This document shows positions 1 to 9,606 of a stretch of 64,000 nucleotides of DNA, one piece after another. Below the pieces are notes generated by a model. The model worked only from the letters and a program-made list of their open reading frames with translations, was not told where the DNA came from and made no database searches. How positions within the stretch are numbered: the stretch's first letter is position 1; each line of letters opens with the position of its first letter. The DNA lies in the NCBI GenBank assembly GCA_026184775.1, contig JANCYW010000001.1, forward strand, positions 682,001 to 746,000, read 5' to 3'. A program made the position numbers and the translations under genes. Source of the stretch: Cyanidium caldarium. Lineage: Eukaryota > Rhodophyta > Bangiophyceae > Cyanidiales > Cyanidiaceae.

Positions 1-2602
1 CCAGGCGCAACAGCCGCTGCCACAGCCGGATGGAGTTGCGCTCGGCCAGTTTGCCCATCACCATGCGGGTGTCCCGCCGGATCTCCTGCAGCCACTTGCG
101 CAACGTCTCCGCGCTGGGCAGGGAGGCGTCGCCGTGTGTCGAGCGCTGCCGCCACCAGCCGTCGTACGCCGCCGCGGCATCGCCTCGGGAAGACGACGAC
201 GAGGAGGCAAAGGTGCCGGGCGCGAACAGCGACGGCAGCACCACCGTGGCCAACACTTCGCGCACCGTGTCCAGCCGATCGTAATTCGGTTCACCGAACG
301 ACGGCACCAGACCGCGCGTCCACTGCGACAGCTGCTGCTGGATGGCCAGCTGGGCGTCATCCACCGTATCCACCACCTCCTCCATAAACGCGTCGCGCAG
401 GAACGCACCGTCATCGGAGAAGAGATACTGCAGGGCCGCTTGCCATTGCGTCGACGTCAGCATCGTCGTCGATGCAGCGGCCGTCCTGCCTGCAAGGTAC
501 TCGCTGCTCCTCTGTCCGCCCGTCACTCCATTCCTGGACGATACCGGCTCCTCGCCGCCCACCGACGCCACCTCGCGCCTACTCTGCCGCAGCAACGAGA
601 ACAGCCGTCGCCACCGAATGCGACCAGTGCGCCCATCCAACAACGCCTCGCGCATGGCCGCGCGCAACGGCGGTGCCGGGTCGCGCATCAGCCGCCGCGC
701 CACGTACGGATACACCGCGTCGACGATCTTGAAGTCGGGATCGTGCATCAGTGCCAGTCCCTCCAGGATGGTCAGCGAACGAATGACCAGCGAAAACGCC
801 GCCGGAATGCGGATGGGATAGCGGTACGCCACATCCGCCAGGTTGGTGCTCAGTGCCGCAAAATTCAGGTCGGACAATTGGTACGTGTCACTACCATTGC
901 TGCTGCTGCTGCTGCTGCTGCGCAGAATGCTTCGCGCACCGGTCAATGGCTCGACGCGGTACGGCCATCGGGAGGTCGTGGCGCCTCGACTCGACGTCTG
1001 CGCCATATCCGGCGCCCGCTGCGCATTCCGAAACGCCGCCGCCAGCGCCGGACCCACCGGGGTGGTGTCCGCATCGGGCGGCAAAAAGTCCAGCTCCACG
1101 AAATCGCGCGCCAGCTGCTCAAAGTCGCCGTTGATCAAATGCACAATGGCCAGGATGAGTCCGTACCGCCGTTGGGCGCTCAGCTCGGCCATGCACCCGA
1201 AATCCAAATACGCCAGTCTGCCGGCCGGCACGGTGCACAGCAGGTTGCCCGGATGCGGGTCGGCGTGGAAGAAACCCTCGTCCAGCAGCTGTCGCAACGA
1301 ACACTCGATGCCGATGCGGATGAGTCGCGGCGCGTCCCGATCCGACCAGGCGATCGGTTTGATGCCCTCGATCCACTCGGTGGTGAGCACGTAACGGCTG
1401 GTGAGGTGCCAGTGCACGCGCGGCACCGTCAGCTCGGAGGCGTACACGTAGCCGGTTGTTGCAGAGGAAGAATCCGCCGGGGTGCCATCGTCCCCGTGCG
1501 CATAGAGCGCGGCGAACCGCTCGGCATGATGCGCCTCACACACGTAGTCCATCTCCTCGAAGAGGCGCGTGCCGAACTCGTCCAGAATCGCTTGCAGGTC
1601 GGACCGCAGGCGGAAGCGCCGCTTGAGCCAGCCCGCCAGGGCGCGCAGGATGCACATGTCCAGCGGCACGTTCAGGGCAAGCCGCGGCCGCTGCACTTTC
1701 ACCGCCACCTCCTCGCCGGTGGCCCGCACGCGCGCTCGATAAACCTGTCCCAACGAGGCGGACGCTATCGGCAGCGGCCGGCCGCGGGCGTCCCGTGTCA
1801 CGAAATCGAATACCTCCTCGGCGGAGCGCACGCCCAGTTCGTGCGCCATGCTGGCCATGGCCAGCTCAGCGGAAAACGGCCCGACATCGTCTTGCAGCTT
1901 TTGCAGCTCGGTCATCAGCGTCGGGCCCACTGCATCCGGTCGATTGCTGAACGCCTGCCCGATCTTGATGCCGGTGGCGCCGAGGCGCACCGCCAGCGCC
2001 CGCAGCGAGGCGGCGGACTCGGCGTCCATCTCTCCGCCGTCGGGACGAGAAGCAGAGCGCCGGGAAAGCTGTCGCAGCCGGTATCGCGCATACCAATCGG
2101 CGATGGGCAGCGCGATGGCCAGGGCGCGCGCCAGCAGCACATCCGGCCGGCGGCGGTAGTGCTCGGCAAAGGAACCGGGGCGGTATTCCAGGAATTCACC
2201 CCGACCGCCGCGACGCCACCACGACAGCAAGCGCTTGATGTCATGTTGTAGCAGGGCAGTGCCGCGGAGTGATTCATTCGGCTCGACGGTGTAGCGGCGA
2301 TCCGGCGCGGCAACCGCCCGTCGAGGGGGACTCGACGGAGGGGAAGGGCCAGGATCGCTATACGTGGTGGATGCAGGTTTCGGAGAGGTCGCCGTACCCC
2401 GCAATGAATGCCTCTTCCAACCTGTTGCTCGTGTTGCCGTTCGCGGCCGCACCCGCGCTGCCTGTACACATCCTCGTTGCGGCGTCGGGGTGAACGGGAC
2501 ACTATACACCCACCCCAAAACCCCGCAAACTGCACACTCTCGACATCCATCCCCACTCCCACGATGTCTTCCGTCCACCATCTTTCCCCATTCTCCGTCC
2601 AT
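1..2602 (-). CDS. ABC1/ADCK (UbiB-family) atypical kinase, 3' end missing
   Basis: ABC1K proteins are protein-kinase-like ATPases of mitochondria and plastids that support quinone and prenyl-lipid metabolism. The minus-strand frame is open from 2602 to the window edge (867 codons), so the C-terminus is outside. Family hallmarks appear in order: KIGQ of the KxGQ motif (about residue 213), the Ala-rich loop ASLGQVYRA (about 280), the lysine strand VAVKVQRP (about 300), HADPHPGN (about 450) and LDFG (about 465). About 110 residues precede the conserved region and are basic and Ser/Pro/Thr-rich, as expected of an organelle leader, which I infer. A poly-Ser run is encoded at 899-921. The start is the first ATG after an in-frame stop at 2636-2638; ATG at 2581 is an alternative. 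The family call is firm; the subfamily and compartment are not resolved. Confidence 0.9.
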   Translation of the reverse strand, partial: MDGEWGKMVDGRHRGSGDGCRECAVCGVLGWVYSVPFTPTPQRGCVQAARVRPRTATRATGWKRHSLRGTATSPKPASTTYSDPGPSPPSSPPRRAVAAPDRRYTVEPNESLRGTALLQHDIKRLLSWWRRGGRGEFLEYRPGSFAEHYRRRPDVLLARALAIALPIADWYARYRLRQLSRRSASRPDGGEMDAESAASLRALAVRLGATGIKIGQAFSNRPDAVGPTLMTELQKLQDDVGPFSAELAMASMAHELGVRSAEEVFDFVTRDARGRPLPIASASLGQVYRARVRATGEEVAVKVQRPRLALNVPLDMCILRALAGWLKRRFRLRSDLQAILDEFGTRLFEEMDYVCEAHHAERFAALYAHGDDGTPADSSSATTGYVYASELTVPRVHWHLTSRYVLTTEWIEGIKPIAWSDRDAPRLIRIGIECSLRQLLDEGFFHADPHPGNLLCTVPAGRLAYLDFGCMAELSAQRRYGLILAIVHLINGDFEQLARDFVELDFLPPDADTTPVGPALAAAFRNAQRAPDMAQTSSRGATTSRWPYRVEPLTGARSILRSSSSSSSNGSDTYQLSDLNFAALSTNLADVAYRYPIRIPAAFSLVIRSLTILEGLALMHDPDFKIVDAVYPYVARRLMRDPAPPLRAAMREALLDGRTGRIRWRRLFSLLRQSRREVASVGGEEPVSSRNGVTGGQRSSEYLAGRTAAASTTMLTSTQWQAALQYLFSDDGAFLRDAFMEEVVDTVDDAQLAIQQQLSQWTRGLVPSFGEPNYDRLDTVREVLATVVLPSLFAPGTFASSSSSSRGDAAAAYDGWWRQRSTHGDASLPSAETLRKWLQEIRRDTRMVMGKLAERNSIRLWQRLLRL

Positions 2603-3049
2603 TCCCCACCGCGGTACTTGCCGACTCGTGCACACTCAGACAGAGAGAGAGAGATGCACACCCGCTTCCACCGCCAACGCTTCGCCATGCGCGCGACGCG
2701 CCTTTCTCCCCTCCTCCCCCGCCGATCGCGCATCTCGCGCCGCCGATCGCCACCCGCTGACGGCGACGGAATGCGCCTCGCGGCGCGCATCTTCTCTCGC
2801 GGCCGGCCGTCTGGAGCGCGCTCCGAAGCCCGGGGGAGGCGGTGCGGGTGTGTGTGTGTGTGCCCGCCGGAGGCTCCTCACCTGGCGACAACCTTGACAA
2901 CGAGGTCGCGCCGGGGCGCTCGCTAGTCTAAGCAAGTGCTGCTGGTGCTGGTGGTGGTGGTGGTGGCCTGTGCAGGGTGCCAGCGCCGCCGACTCGATTA
3001 CCGAGACGACATCGCGGTTCATCAGCTTGCGGGAATCGACCGGCGCCGC
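2603..3049. promoter_or_regulatory. Divergent intergenic region between ABC1K and ELO genes
   Basis: This 447-bp gap separates two genes read outward, so it must hold both promoters. It contains a short AG run near 2640-2652, a GT run near 2850-2864 and a GGT-rich tract near 2941-2966. No convincing coding frame or RNA gene was seen, and I did not identify a TATA box. Confidence 0.5.
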
Positions 3050-4114
3050 ATGTCGTGGACGCGGTGCTGGTTTCTGTGGCTCGTTCTGTGGGTGGGCGTT
3101 GGGGGGTCGTTGGCCGCGACTGCCGGCGCGATCTCTCCTCTCTCCACGTCCGCGTCGGGGGATGGTTGGTGTGATGGGTTGGTGGCGTGGGCGACTCGTC
3201 TGGACGCCCGCGTGCGTCAGTTCGATTTCGCGCACGCGCCGTTGTCTCACGTGGCGTATCCCGTGTGCGGCATGCTGACCTACCTGCTGACCGTGGGGCT
3301 GTTGGTGTGGGTGATGCGGAAGCGTGCGCCGATGCGCCTGCAGGCTGCGGTTCTGGTGCACAACGTCGTGTTGTGTGTGCTGTCGGTGGCCATGGGCGCG
3401 GGCACCGCCGTGGAGGTGTTTCGGCACTGGCGACGCTCACCAGACGGTGTGCGGGCCATTTTGTGCGATCACGACGGCACGGTGATGCGCGGCCGGTTGT
3501 CGTTCTGGATGTACGTGTTCTACGCCAGCAAGTACTATGAGCTGCTGGACACGGTGATTATGATCTTGCGCAAGCGGCCGTTGAGTTTCCTGCACGTCTA
3601 TCACCACTGCGTGGTGCTGCCGCTCTTCTGGGTGTACATGCGCACGTCGATGGTGATCCACTTCATCCTGGTGATCGCCAACTCGCTGGTGCACGTGTTC
3701 ATGTACTACTACTACGCGGTGGCCAGCCTCGGTATGTCGGTGTGGTGGAAGCGCCACCTGACCATGGCGCAGATCGTGCAGTTCGTGATCGACCTGACGG
3801 CCACGTACCCGTTCGTTTATTTCTACCTGCGGCATCCGCGTGGCTGCTCGGGTTCGATGCGCGGGTTCATCTTCGGGCAGGCGGTGGGCATTTCGTTCTT
3901 CTACTTGTTTGTGGACTTTTTCCACAAGTCGTACACCAAGCGCCGCAGTAAAGATGCCGGCGCCGTACCGCCGGTGATGATCACCGGGGCAGCGGTGGAG
4001 GATCGGGCGACGGCAGCAGCAGCAGCAGCGGCGGCGGCGGCGGCGGTGAGCGGCGTGGAGGCGCCGGCCGCCGCCGGATTGGTGAAGCGGCCGCGGCCGT
4101 CAAAGCGGTCGTGA
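3050..4114 (+). CDS. ELO-family very-long-chain fatty acid elongase (3-ketoacyl-CoA synthase)
   Basis: ELO enzymes condense malonyl-CoA with a fatty acyl-CoA in the endoplasmic reticulum, the first step of each elongation cycle. The 354-residue product has several hydrophobic segments and the family signature: KYYELLDT, then the histidine box HVYHH at about residues 182-186. Further on there is a YYYYAVASLG segment. The N-terminus is hydrophobic and may be a signal anchor. The C-terminus ends in basic residues after a poly-Ala tract encoded by a GCA/GCG run (about 4013-4045). The ATG at 3050 was preferred; the frame is open upstream to 2936 only through non-ATG codons. The gene is convergent with KMO. 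Substrate chain length cannot be read from sequence. Confidence 0.93.
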   Translation: MSWTRCWFLWLVLWVGVGGSLAATAGAISPLSTSASGDGWCDGLVAWATRLDARVRQFDFAHAPLSHVAYPVCGMLTYLLTVGLLVWVMRKRAPMRLQAAVLVHNVVLCVLSVAMGAGTAVEVFRHWRRSPDGVRAILCDHDGTVMRGRLSFWMYVFYASKYYELLDTVIMILRKRPLSFLHVYHHCVVLPLFWVYMRTSMVIHFILVIANSLVHVFMYYYYAVASLGMSVWWKRHLTMAQIVQFVIDLTATYPFVYFYLRHPRGCSGSMRGFIFGQAVGISFFYLFVDFFHKSYTKRRSKDAGAVPPVMITGAAVEDRATAAAAAAAAAAAVSGVEAPAAAGLVKRPRPSKRS

Positions 4115-4144
4115 ACACCGATACGGAAGCGACGGCATCGGAGG

Positions 4145-4150
4145 AATAAA
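4145..4150 (+). terminator. Candidate polyadenylation signal AATAAA
   Basis: A perfect AATAAA lies about 30 bp after the ELO stop codon, in the gap before the convergent KMO gene. Its position fits a cleavage/polyadenylation signal, but use of this hexamer in the organism is assumed. Confidence 0.35.
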
Positions 4151-4231
4151 TAGGGGGATGCGGCACGTGGGTGTGCGCGCCGCATTCAGACGTGCCGCTC
4201 ATCCATCTGGCGTCGCGCGCCTCCAACCTCT

Positions 4232-6520
4232 TCACACGGTCGCGCCGCGGTTCAGCGTGGCGAGCGCCGGTTGACGCAGCCACTTGCACGCCAGCCACAG
4301 CGCGTACCCGCCAGCGGCCGCGCCACTCGCCAGCAGCGCCTGCACCAGCGCCGAAAGCACACGCTCTTGACGTCGCGCTCGCCGCACGCTCTCCGCGTAC
4401 GGAATGTGGCTAAACGACACCATGTGGTACAAAGACATGAACCGCGACGGCATCAGCGCGTGCAACCCGTTCTCCAATCGCCGCCGCAGTCGAAACGCCG
4501 GGGAAGCAGTCTTGCTGGCCATCTCCGTGTAGTTGTCCAGCGCCAGCTGCGCAATGGCGTCGGCGTCGGGTTTGCGCGCCGCGGTATACGCCGCCAACAC
4601 CCGCGCCACATCCAACATCCCATCAGGGACCGAGATCGGGTGCGTGGCCGATCGGTTGTGGGGCGGTTGCGGTGGTGATGCGGCCGACGGGCTGGGCGGC
4701 AAGTCTGTCAACGGGCGTTCCCCGGTCCGTTTCTCCGGCTTCAGCGGTGCGGAACGGGACCGCCCGGTTCGACTATCTGATTCACTGCCGATACTCCCAT
4801 CGCCGTCGCTCCAATCATCATCGCCCGCTGCGTTCATGCTCGAGTCGGGCAGTCGCAGCGTGATGTCCGCTTCAACGGCCTCGTCAGCACTACCCAGTGA
4901 CCGTTCGGCGTTCCGAGCGATCGTCGTCGCCGCTTTCACCACCCACTCGATCTCCGCATCGAACAATTCCCCCAGCACCCGCGCATCCTCCAGTGCGGCA
5001 TTACAGCCCTGACCATAAAAGGGCACGATGGCGTGCGCCGCATCGCCCAACAGCACCGCCCGGTTGCCGTAATGAAATGGCGCGCAGCGCACGGTAAACA
5101 GCGGCGATGCGGACGTCGCGAAAAAGTCCTCCACTAGGGTGGGCATCAGCGGCAGCGCATCAGGAAAGTGGTGCGCGAAGAACGCCCGCACATCCGCCGG
5201 CGTCTGCAGCTGTTCAAAGCACGGCGCTCGCGGTGCCTGCGGGTCGGCGAACGCATTCAGAAACAGCGTGCAGGTGAACGAGCCGTCGCGATTGGGTAGT
5301 GCGATGAGCATGAACGAGTCGCGTGGCCAAATGTGCAGGCAGTGTGGCTCCATCGCGTAGCGAGCGCGCGTCTCCGTGTTGAGACTATGTTTGCCGGGCG
5401 ATGTCCGCTTGGCTGGCATGCGCAACTCCTTGTACGAGGTGGGCAGATACTCCTGTGCGTAATCGAACCAACCGGCGCGCTGCATCACCGCTCGCACTTT
5501 GGAGAAGGCGCCATCGGCACCGATCACGAAGCTGGCGGTGACATGCCGCGTGCACACCATTCGCGCCGGGGTGGATCGAATCGAGGCGCACGCTTGCTCG
5601 TCCGCCCAGACATCTTCCTCCATAGGCGTAGCCGATGGGCGCGAGTGGCCGCGGTCGTTGGCGATGGTATCGGCTTCGGCTTCGGCCAGCGCCGCCGCCG
5701 TGCTCTCCGTTCCTTCGGGTTCGCACCGCAATTGTCGTTGCCGCCGCCGCCATCGTCGCTGCCGTCGCGCAGCACTGCTGCTGCGACAAGCGCCCGGCGT
5801 CGGACCCGAGTCGCGCGTTTCCGACGAACGGTGCGCGTCCTCGAACACCACCACCCCGCAATCCAAGTCGGCATCCACGCATTTCTTGCCGAGAAACACC
5901 GAGATGTTGTTGCTGGGCTCCAACTCGCACGCATCCAGCAACAGCTCGTTGAGCTCCTGTCGGGACACCGACAGCAGATACTCGTCCGGACGACTGCCAT
6001 ACGCTTGATACGTGCGCCGCCCGCGCCGGTCGTGGATCATCCGCCCGTGCATGCGCACCCCGATGGCGTGTACGCGGCCGGCCAGCCCAACGCCCGCCAA
6101 CGCATCCAGTCCGCGTTTGGAGAGTGCCAAGTTGATGGAGCGGCGAGAGGATAGGTCGCCGCCTTGTGTGCGATCGCGTGCCCGCGCATACCGATATTCG
6201 TACAGCTCCACCGACAGGCCGCGCCGACCCAGCTCAAGCGCCGTCAAACAACCGGCCGGGCCACCGCCCACCACCACCACCGGGTCGCGCGCTTCGATGC
6301 GCACCTGCCGGGGAGGCAGTCGGCGTTGCCGGGGCGCAATAGCAGCAGCAGCGGCGGCGGCGGCGACGGGATGATCCACAGACGCCGCGGCGGGGGCGGT
6401 GTCCACCGTCCGATGGTGATCTCCGTGCCGACCACCGGAGACTTGTTTTACGTCACCGCTCTGGGTCCACTCTATCACCCGCTTCACTTGCTGCGGTGTT
6501 GCTGGCTCCACACTGGCCAT
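4232..6520 (-). CDS. KMO: Kynurenine 3-monooxygenase
   Basis: KMO is a flavin hydroxylase of the outer mitochondrial membrane that turns kynurenine into 3-hydroxykynurenine in the tryptophan-to-NAD pathway. The 762-residue protein shows the FAD dinucleotide fold VVGGGPAGCL, the RSINLALS block, the GADGAFSKVR motif, the LHIWPRDSFM block and the second FAD motif GDAAHAIVPFYGQG, all characteristic of KMO rather than other aromatic hydroxylases. The C-terminus has a hydrophobic helix (SALVQALLASGAAAGGYALW) followed by basic residues, matching the membrane anchor of KMO. It is much longer than the usual 450-490 residues because of low-complexity insertions: an N-terminal Ala/His-rich tract, one of about 100 residues before the GADG motif, and one of about 120 residues after GDAAH. 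All lie between conserved blocks, so the enzyme is probably intact. The start is ATG. Confidence 0.93.
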   Translation of the reverse strand: MASVEPATPQQVKRVIEWTQSGDVKQVSGGRHGDHHRTVDTAPAAASVDHPVAAAAAAAAIAPRQRRLPPRQVRIEARDPVVVVGGGPAGCLTALELGRRGLSVELYEYRYARARDRTQGGDLSSRRSINLALSKRGLDALAGVGLAGRVHAIGVRMHGRMIHDRRGRRTYQAYGSRPDEYLLSVSRQELNELLLDACELEPSNNISVFLGKKCVDADLDCGVVVFEDAHRSSETRDSGPTPGACRSSSAARRQRRWRRRQRQLRCEPEGTESTAAALAEAEADTIANDRGHSRPSATPMEEDVWADEQACASIRSTPARMVCTRHVTASFVIGADGAFSKVRAVMQRAGWFDYAQEYLPTSYKELRMPAKRTSPGKHSLNTETRARYAMEPHCLHIWPRDSFMLIALPNRDGSFTCTLFLNAFADPQAPRAPCFEQLQTPADVRAFFAHHFPDALPLMPTLVEDFFATSASPLFTVRCAPFHYGNRAVLLGDAAHAIVPFYGQGCNAALEDARVLGELFDAEIEWVVKAATTIARNAERSLGSADEAVEADITLRLPDSSMNAAGDDDWSDGDGSIGSESDSRTGRSRSAPLKPEKRTGERPLTDLPPSPSAASPPQPPHNRSATHPISVPDGMLDVARVLAAYTAARKPDADAIAQLALDNYTEMASKTASPAFRLRRRLENGLHALMPSRFMSLYHMVSFSHIPYAESVRRARRQERVLSALVQALLASGAAAGGYALWLACKWLRQPALATLNRGATV

Positions 6521-6996
6521 GACGACGGGGAACGAGGGTGGCGCGTGGGGACAACGCTTAGCCGGGGTGGGTGTGCCCGGTCACCTGGCGGTCTGTCTTA
6601 TGCGCCGGTGAGCCACCCAACGCTTGTGTTCAGTGTCTCTGCACCACTCGGTTATCCGGGCAACTCCAACATACCACGGAACGTGAAAAGGTCACCACGA
6701 AACACCGCTCATCACCCCGTCGTCGCCGGTCCCCGGCGCATCCCCACTTTTTGGTCCACTGCGGCTGTCGGGCCGAGCGATCGTCTCGAGTTGGCCTGCG
6801 GAGGCACCGATCACACCACGACGGTATGTTGCTCGTGAGAGTCTGATGGGAAGCTGGTTCGACTTTTGAGCAGTGAATCGGGCGTGGCGGCGGTGCTGCC
6901 GAGCGCCACAGCAGTAGTGCAGCGTCAAAGAGGCGTGGCCGCAACGGTATCCACATATTCGTCATCGGTAATATACACGCCGTTCGTGCCTCGCGT
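6521..6996. promoter_or_regulatory. Intergenic: KMO upstream region and DDX3 3' flank
   Basis: This 476-bp gap lies between two minus-strand genes and should hold the KMO promoter and the 3' UTR of the helicase. No supported gene was found. A GGTTCGA near 6857 resembles a tRNA B box but has no matching tRNA fold around it. Confidence 0.4.
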
Positions 6997-8946
6997 TTAC
7001 CAGGCGCTGTTGCCCGAGCTGCTGCGCCAATTGCCACCCCACGGGTCATCGCGCCCGAAGGCGCCGTTGCCCGCACCGCCCGGGCGGCGCGTCGGTCCGC
7101 CACCACCACCGCCGCCGCCGCCGAAGGCACCGTCGCGGCGCATGTCGCGGCCGCCGAAACGGCCGCCCCGGCCGCGACCGCCACCACCGCCACCGCCACT
7201 GCGCGGGGCGGCAAACGCCATGCTGGTCAGCCAGCCGGGCACCTCCTGACCGGCCTCTTGCAACAGCTCGATCAGCTCGCGCACCACGCCGCGGTTCTTC
7301 TCGTTGACGAACGCGGTGGCGATGCCTTGATTGCCCGCGCGTCCGGTGCGCCCGATGCGGTGCACGTAATCATCGATGGTGGACGGCAGCTCGTAGTTGA
7401 TCACATGCGTCACGTTCGGAATGTCCAGACCGCGCGCAGCCACATCCGTGGCCACCAGAATCGGCGTCTTTCCCGAGCGAAACGACGCCAGCGAGTCCTC
7501 GCGCTCGCGCTGCGTGCGATCGCCGTGAATCGACGCCGCCGCGTATCCCTGACGCAGCAGCCAATCCTCCAACGCATCCGCGGCGCGTTTGGTGTCCACA
7601 AACACCAGCGTCAGGCCCTGGATGCTGTTCAGCAGATCCAGCAACATCTCGCGCTTGAGATGGTCCTCGCAAAACTCTATCCGCTGCAGGATGAAATCGG
7701 TGGTGGAGCCTACACGCCCGACCGTCAAAAAGATGTAGGCATGCAAAAAGTCGGCCGCCAACCGCTGGATCTCGCGCGGGAACGTGGCGCTGAACATTAA
7801 CGTCTGGCGCTGGCCCGCCGGCCGCATGTCGCTGCCCTCGACGATCTGGCGGATCTGCGGCTCAAACCCCATGTCCAACATACGATCCGCTTCGTCCAGC
7901 GTGAGAAACTGCACATTGGCCAGGGAGATGCGCCCGCGATCGATAAAGTCCAGCAGGCGACCCGGAGTGGCCACCACCACATCGACGCCGTTCTCCACGG
8001 CGCGCAGCTGCTCGCGAGTGTTTTCGGAGCCGCCATAAATGACTGCGGCCCGAATGCTGGTGGCGTGACAGAATTTCTTGCACTCCGAAAAGATCTGCGA
8101 GGCCAGCTCGCGCGTCGGCGCCAATATCAGATAGGTGGGGTGCGAGCGGCGCATGCGGCTGCCGAAGCTGCCACCGCCACCGCCGCTCATGGAGGATGGT
8201 GGTGGCGGTGCCGGTCCACCCATCAACAGCATCTGGTGCAGTACGGGCAACAAAAACGCCGCCGTCTTGCCGCTGCCGGTCTGGGCGCACGACATCAGAT
8301 CGCGGCGCGCCATCACCGTGGGGATGGCGTGCCGCTGCACCGGAGTGGGCTTTTTGTAGCCGGACAGGGCCACGTTCCGCAGCAGCAATTTGTGCAGGCC
8401 GCTGCCCTCGAAATCCTTGATTTCGGGCACGGCGTCCTCGCCGGACACGTCCACCGGGATGTCGTCGTACTTGTCAAAGTTGATACCGGTGTTCAGTCCG
8501 TTGAAAAGTTCACCGTCGGCGCCGTCCACCGCACCGCCGTCGTCGACCGCATCCGACGGCCGCCCGACACCGCTGCTGTAGTACGGGTTGGAATCTTCCC
8601 AGGCGCTGCCGCGTCCGCCGCGAAAGGAACTGCCGCCGCTCGCGGTCGCCCGCGCCGTGCCCCAAGTGCGACCGCTACCGCCACTGCCGCTCACCGGTGG
8701 CGGCGGCGGTGCAGCCGTCGCGCCACCCGCCCCGTTCGCGGCCGGCCGGCGCGACCAGCCGGTGGAGGCGCGCGGCGGTGGCGGTGGCGGCCCGCCACCG
8801 CTGCCGTTCCCTGCCACCCGTTCCTCCAAACGTCGGCGCAGGTGCGGTGGCACGTACGCCCGGCGCGCTGACGCTCCACCTGCCATGTCGGCATCGTCAC
8901 CCCCTGCCTTTCCCGCCTGATCTATTTTTTCCTGTGCGTCTGCCAT
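6997..8946 (-). CDS. DDX3: DEAD-box RNA helicase, DDX3/Ded1 type
   Basis: Ded1/DDX3 unwinds mRNA leaders during cytoplasmic translation initiation. The 649-residue protein begins with MADAQEK and carries the short N-terminal motif [10 protein letters not shown] typical of DDX3/Ded1. The helicase core follows: a Q-motif block ([15 protein letters not shown]), Walker [33 protein letters not shown], the [16 protein letters not shown] segment and [10 protein letters not shown]. The C-terminus is a Gly/Arg-rich tail ending in a Ser-rich segment with a final Trp, as in DDX3. The ATG at 8946 was chosen; the frame extends 33 bases upstream only to a GTG. The start faces cbbX across a 660-bp divergent gap. 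Confidence 0.95.
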   Translation of the reverse strand: MADAQEKIDQAGKAGGDDADMAGGASARRAYVPPHLRRRLEERVAGNGSGGGPPPPPPRASTGWSRRPAANGAGGATAAPPPPPVSGSGGSGRTWGTARATASGGSSFRGGRGSAWEDSNPYYSSGVGRPSDAVDDGGAVDGADGELFNGLNTGINFDKYDDIPVDVSGEDAVPEIKDFEGSGLHKLLLRNVALSGYKKPTPVQRHAIPTVMARRDLMSCAQTGSGKTAAFLLPVLHQMLLMGGPAPPPPSSMSGGGGGSFGSRMRRSHPTYLILAPTRELASQIFSECKKFCHATSIRAAVIYGGSENTREQLRAVENGVDVVVATPGRLLDFIDRGRISLANVQFLTLDEADRMLDMGFEPQIRQIVEGSDMRPAGQRQTLMFSATFPREIQRLAADFLHAYIFLTVGRVGSTTDFILQRIEFCEDHLKREMLLDLLNSIQGLTLVFVDTKRAADALEDWLLRQGYAAASIHGDRTQREREDSLASFRSGKTPILVATDVAARGLDIPNVTHVINYELPSTIDDYVHRIGRTGRAGNQGIATAFVNEKNRGVVRELIELLQEAGQEVPGWLTSMAFAAPRSGGGGGGGRGRGGRFGGRDMRRDGAFGGGGGGGGGPTRRPGGAGNGAFGRDDPWGGNWRSSSGNSAW

Positions 8947-9606
8947 GGTACCCCCGAAAATCGCTAAAGAGTCCTCCACAGCTGCCTGCCGGGCAGAGGA
9001 TAAACAACGCGGACATACCCGACGGCCGCACCGGGGCCCGCGCAGGCAAACGCCGCTGTGGCGCCGGCGTGAAATCCACTGGACTCCAGAAGGAAAGCGA
9101 AGTTTTTGGAAGGTTGTAGAGGGAGTCGGAAAGAGGACACGACGCTCTCATCGAGAGGCAGCTTTGGTGTCTGGGACGGCAGCGGACAACAGGTATGGGC
9201 AGCGCTGAAATACAAGTTGCGTCTGACGCTGGTCAATTTCTATGGAGCCCGGAAACACAGGGGAGAATGTTGGCCCACAGTGTGCCAGACCGCTTGCAGG
9301 GGCATCGTGCCCGATGAATCTGCCTCCGCCAACTCATGCACCCCCTGCATTACCTGTCACCTTCCTCCGCATTCTCTTCTCGTCGCTTTTCGCCACCACG
9401 TTCTCGTCTCGAACCCACCTTCTCGTTTCCGTGGCTCTCGACCACACATTGCGCACCGCCTCGCTGGATCGCCAGCGGCCTCGCCTGCGCACCCCCGCCG
9501 CTGCACGAGGTGTTTCGGCTCGACCGTGCGTCGGCTGCGTCGTTGCGTCCCTTTCATCGCGAACCAATTCACTTCCTCGAGGGCTAGCTGACTCCATTCA
9601 CCCACC
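8947..9606. promoter_or_regulatory. Divergent promoter region, DDX3 helicase / cbbX
   Basis: This 660-bp non-coding stretch lies between outward-facing genes, the longest such gap in the window. The cbbX side (about 9330-9600) is C/T-rich, consistent with a 5' UTR, and ends in CCCACC directly before the cbbX ATG. No gene supported by motif or composition was found in it. Confidence 0.5.

Noticed and set aside
134-2251. 705-codon plus-strand open frame
   Set aside because: It is antisense to the ABC1K gene, whose frame carries all kinase motifs. The plus product is Arg/His/Gln-rich with no domain, a shadow caused by G/C-rich third positions.
2936-3049. Longer ELO start
   Set aside because: The frame begins at GTG and encodes a GGT-repeat Val/Leu run. 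The ATG at 3050 gives a normal ELO N-terminus.
6850-6870. tRNA-like B box GGTTCGA
   Set aside because: No A box at a fitting distance and no acceptor or anticodon stem could be drawn around it.
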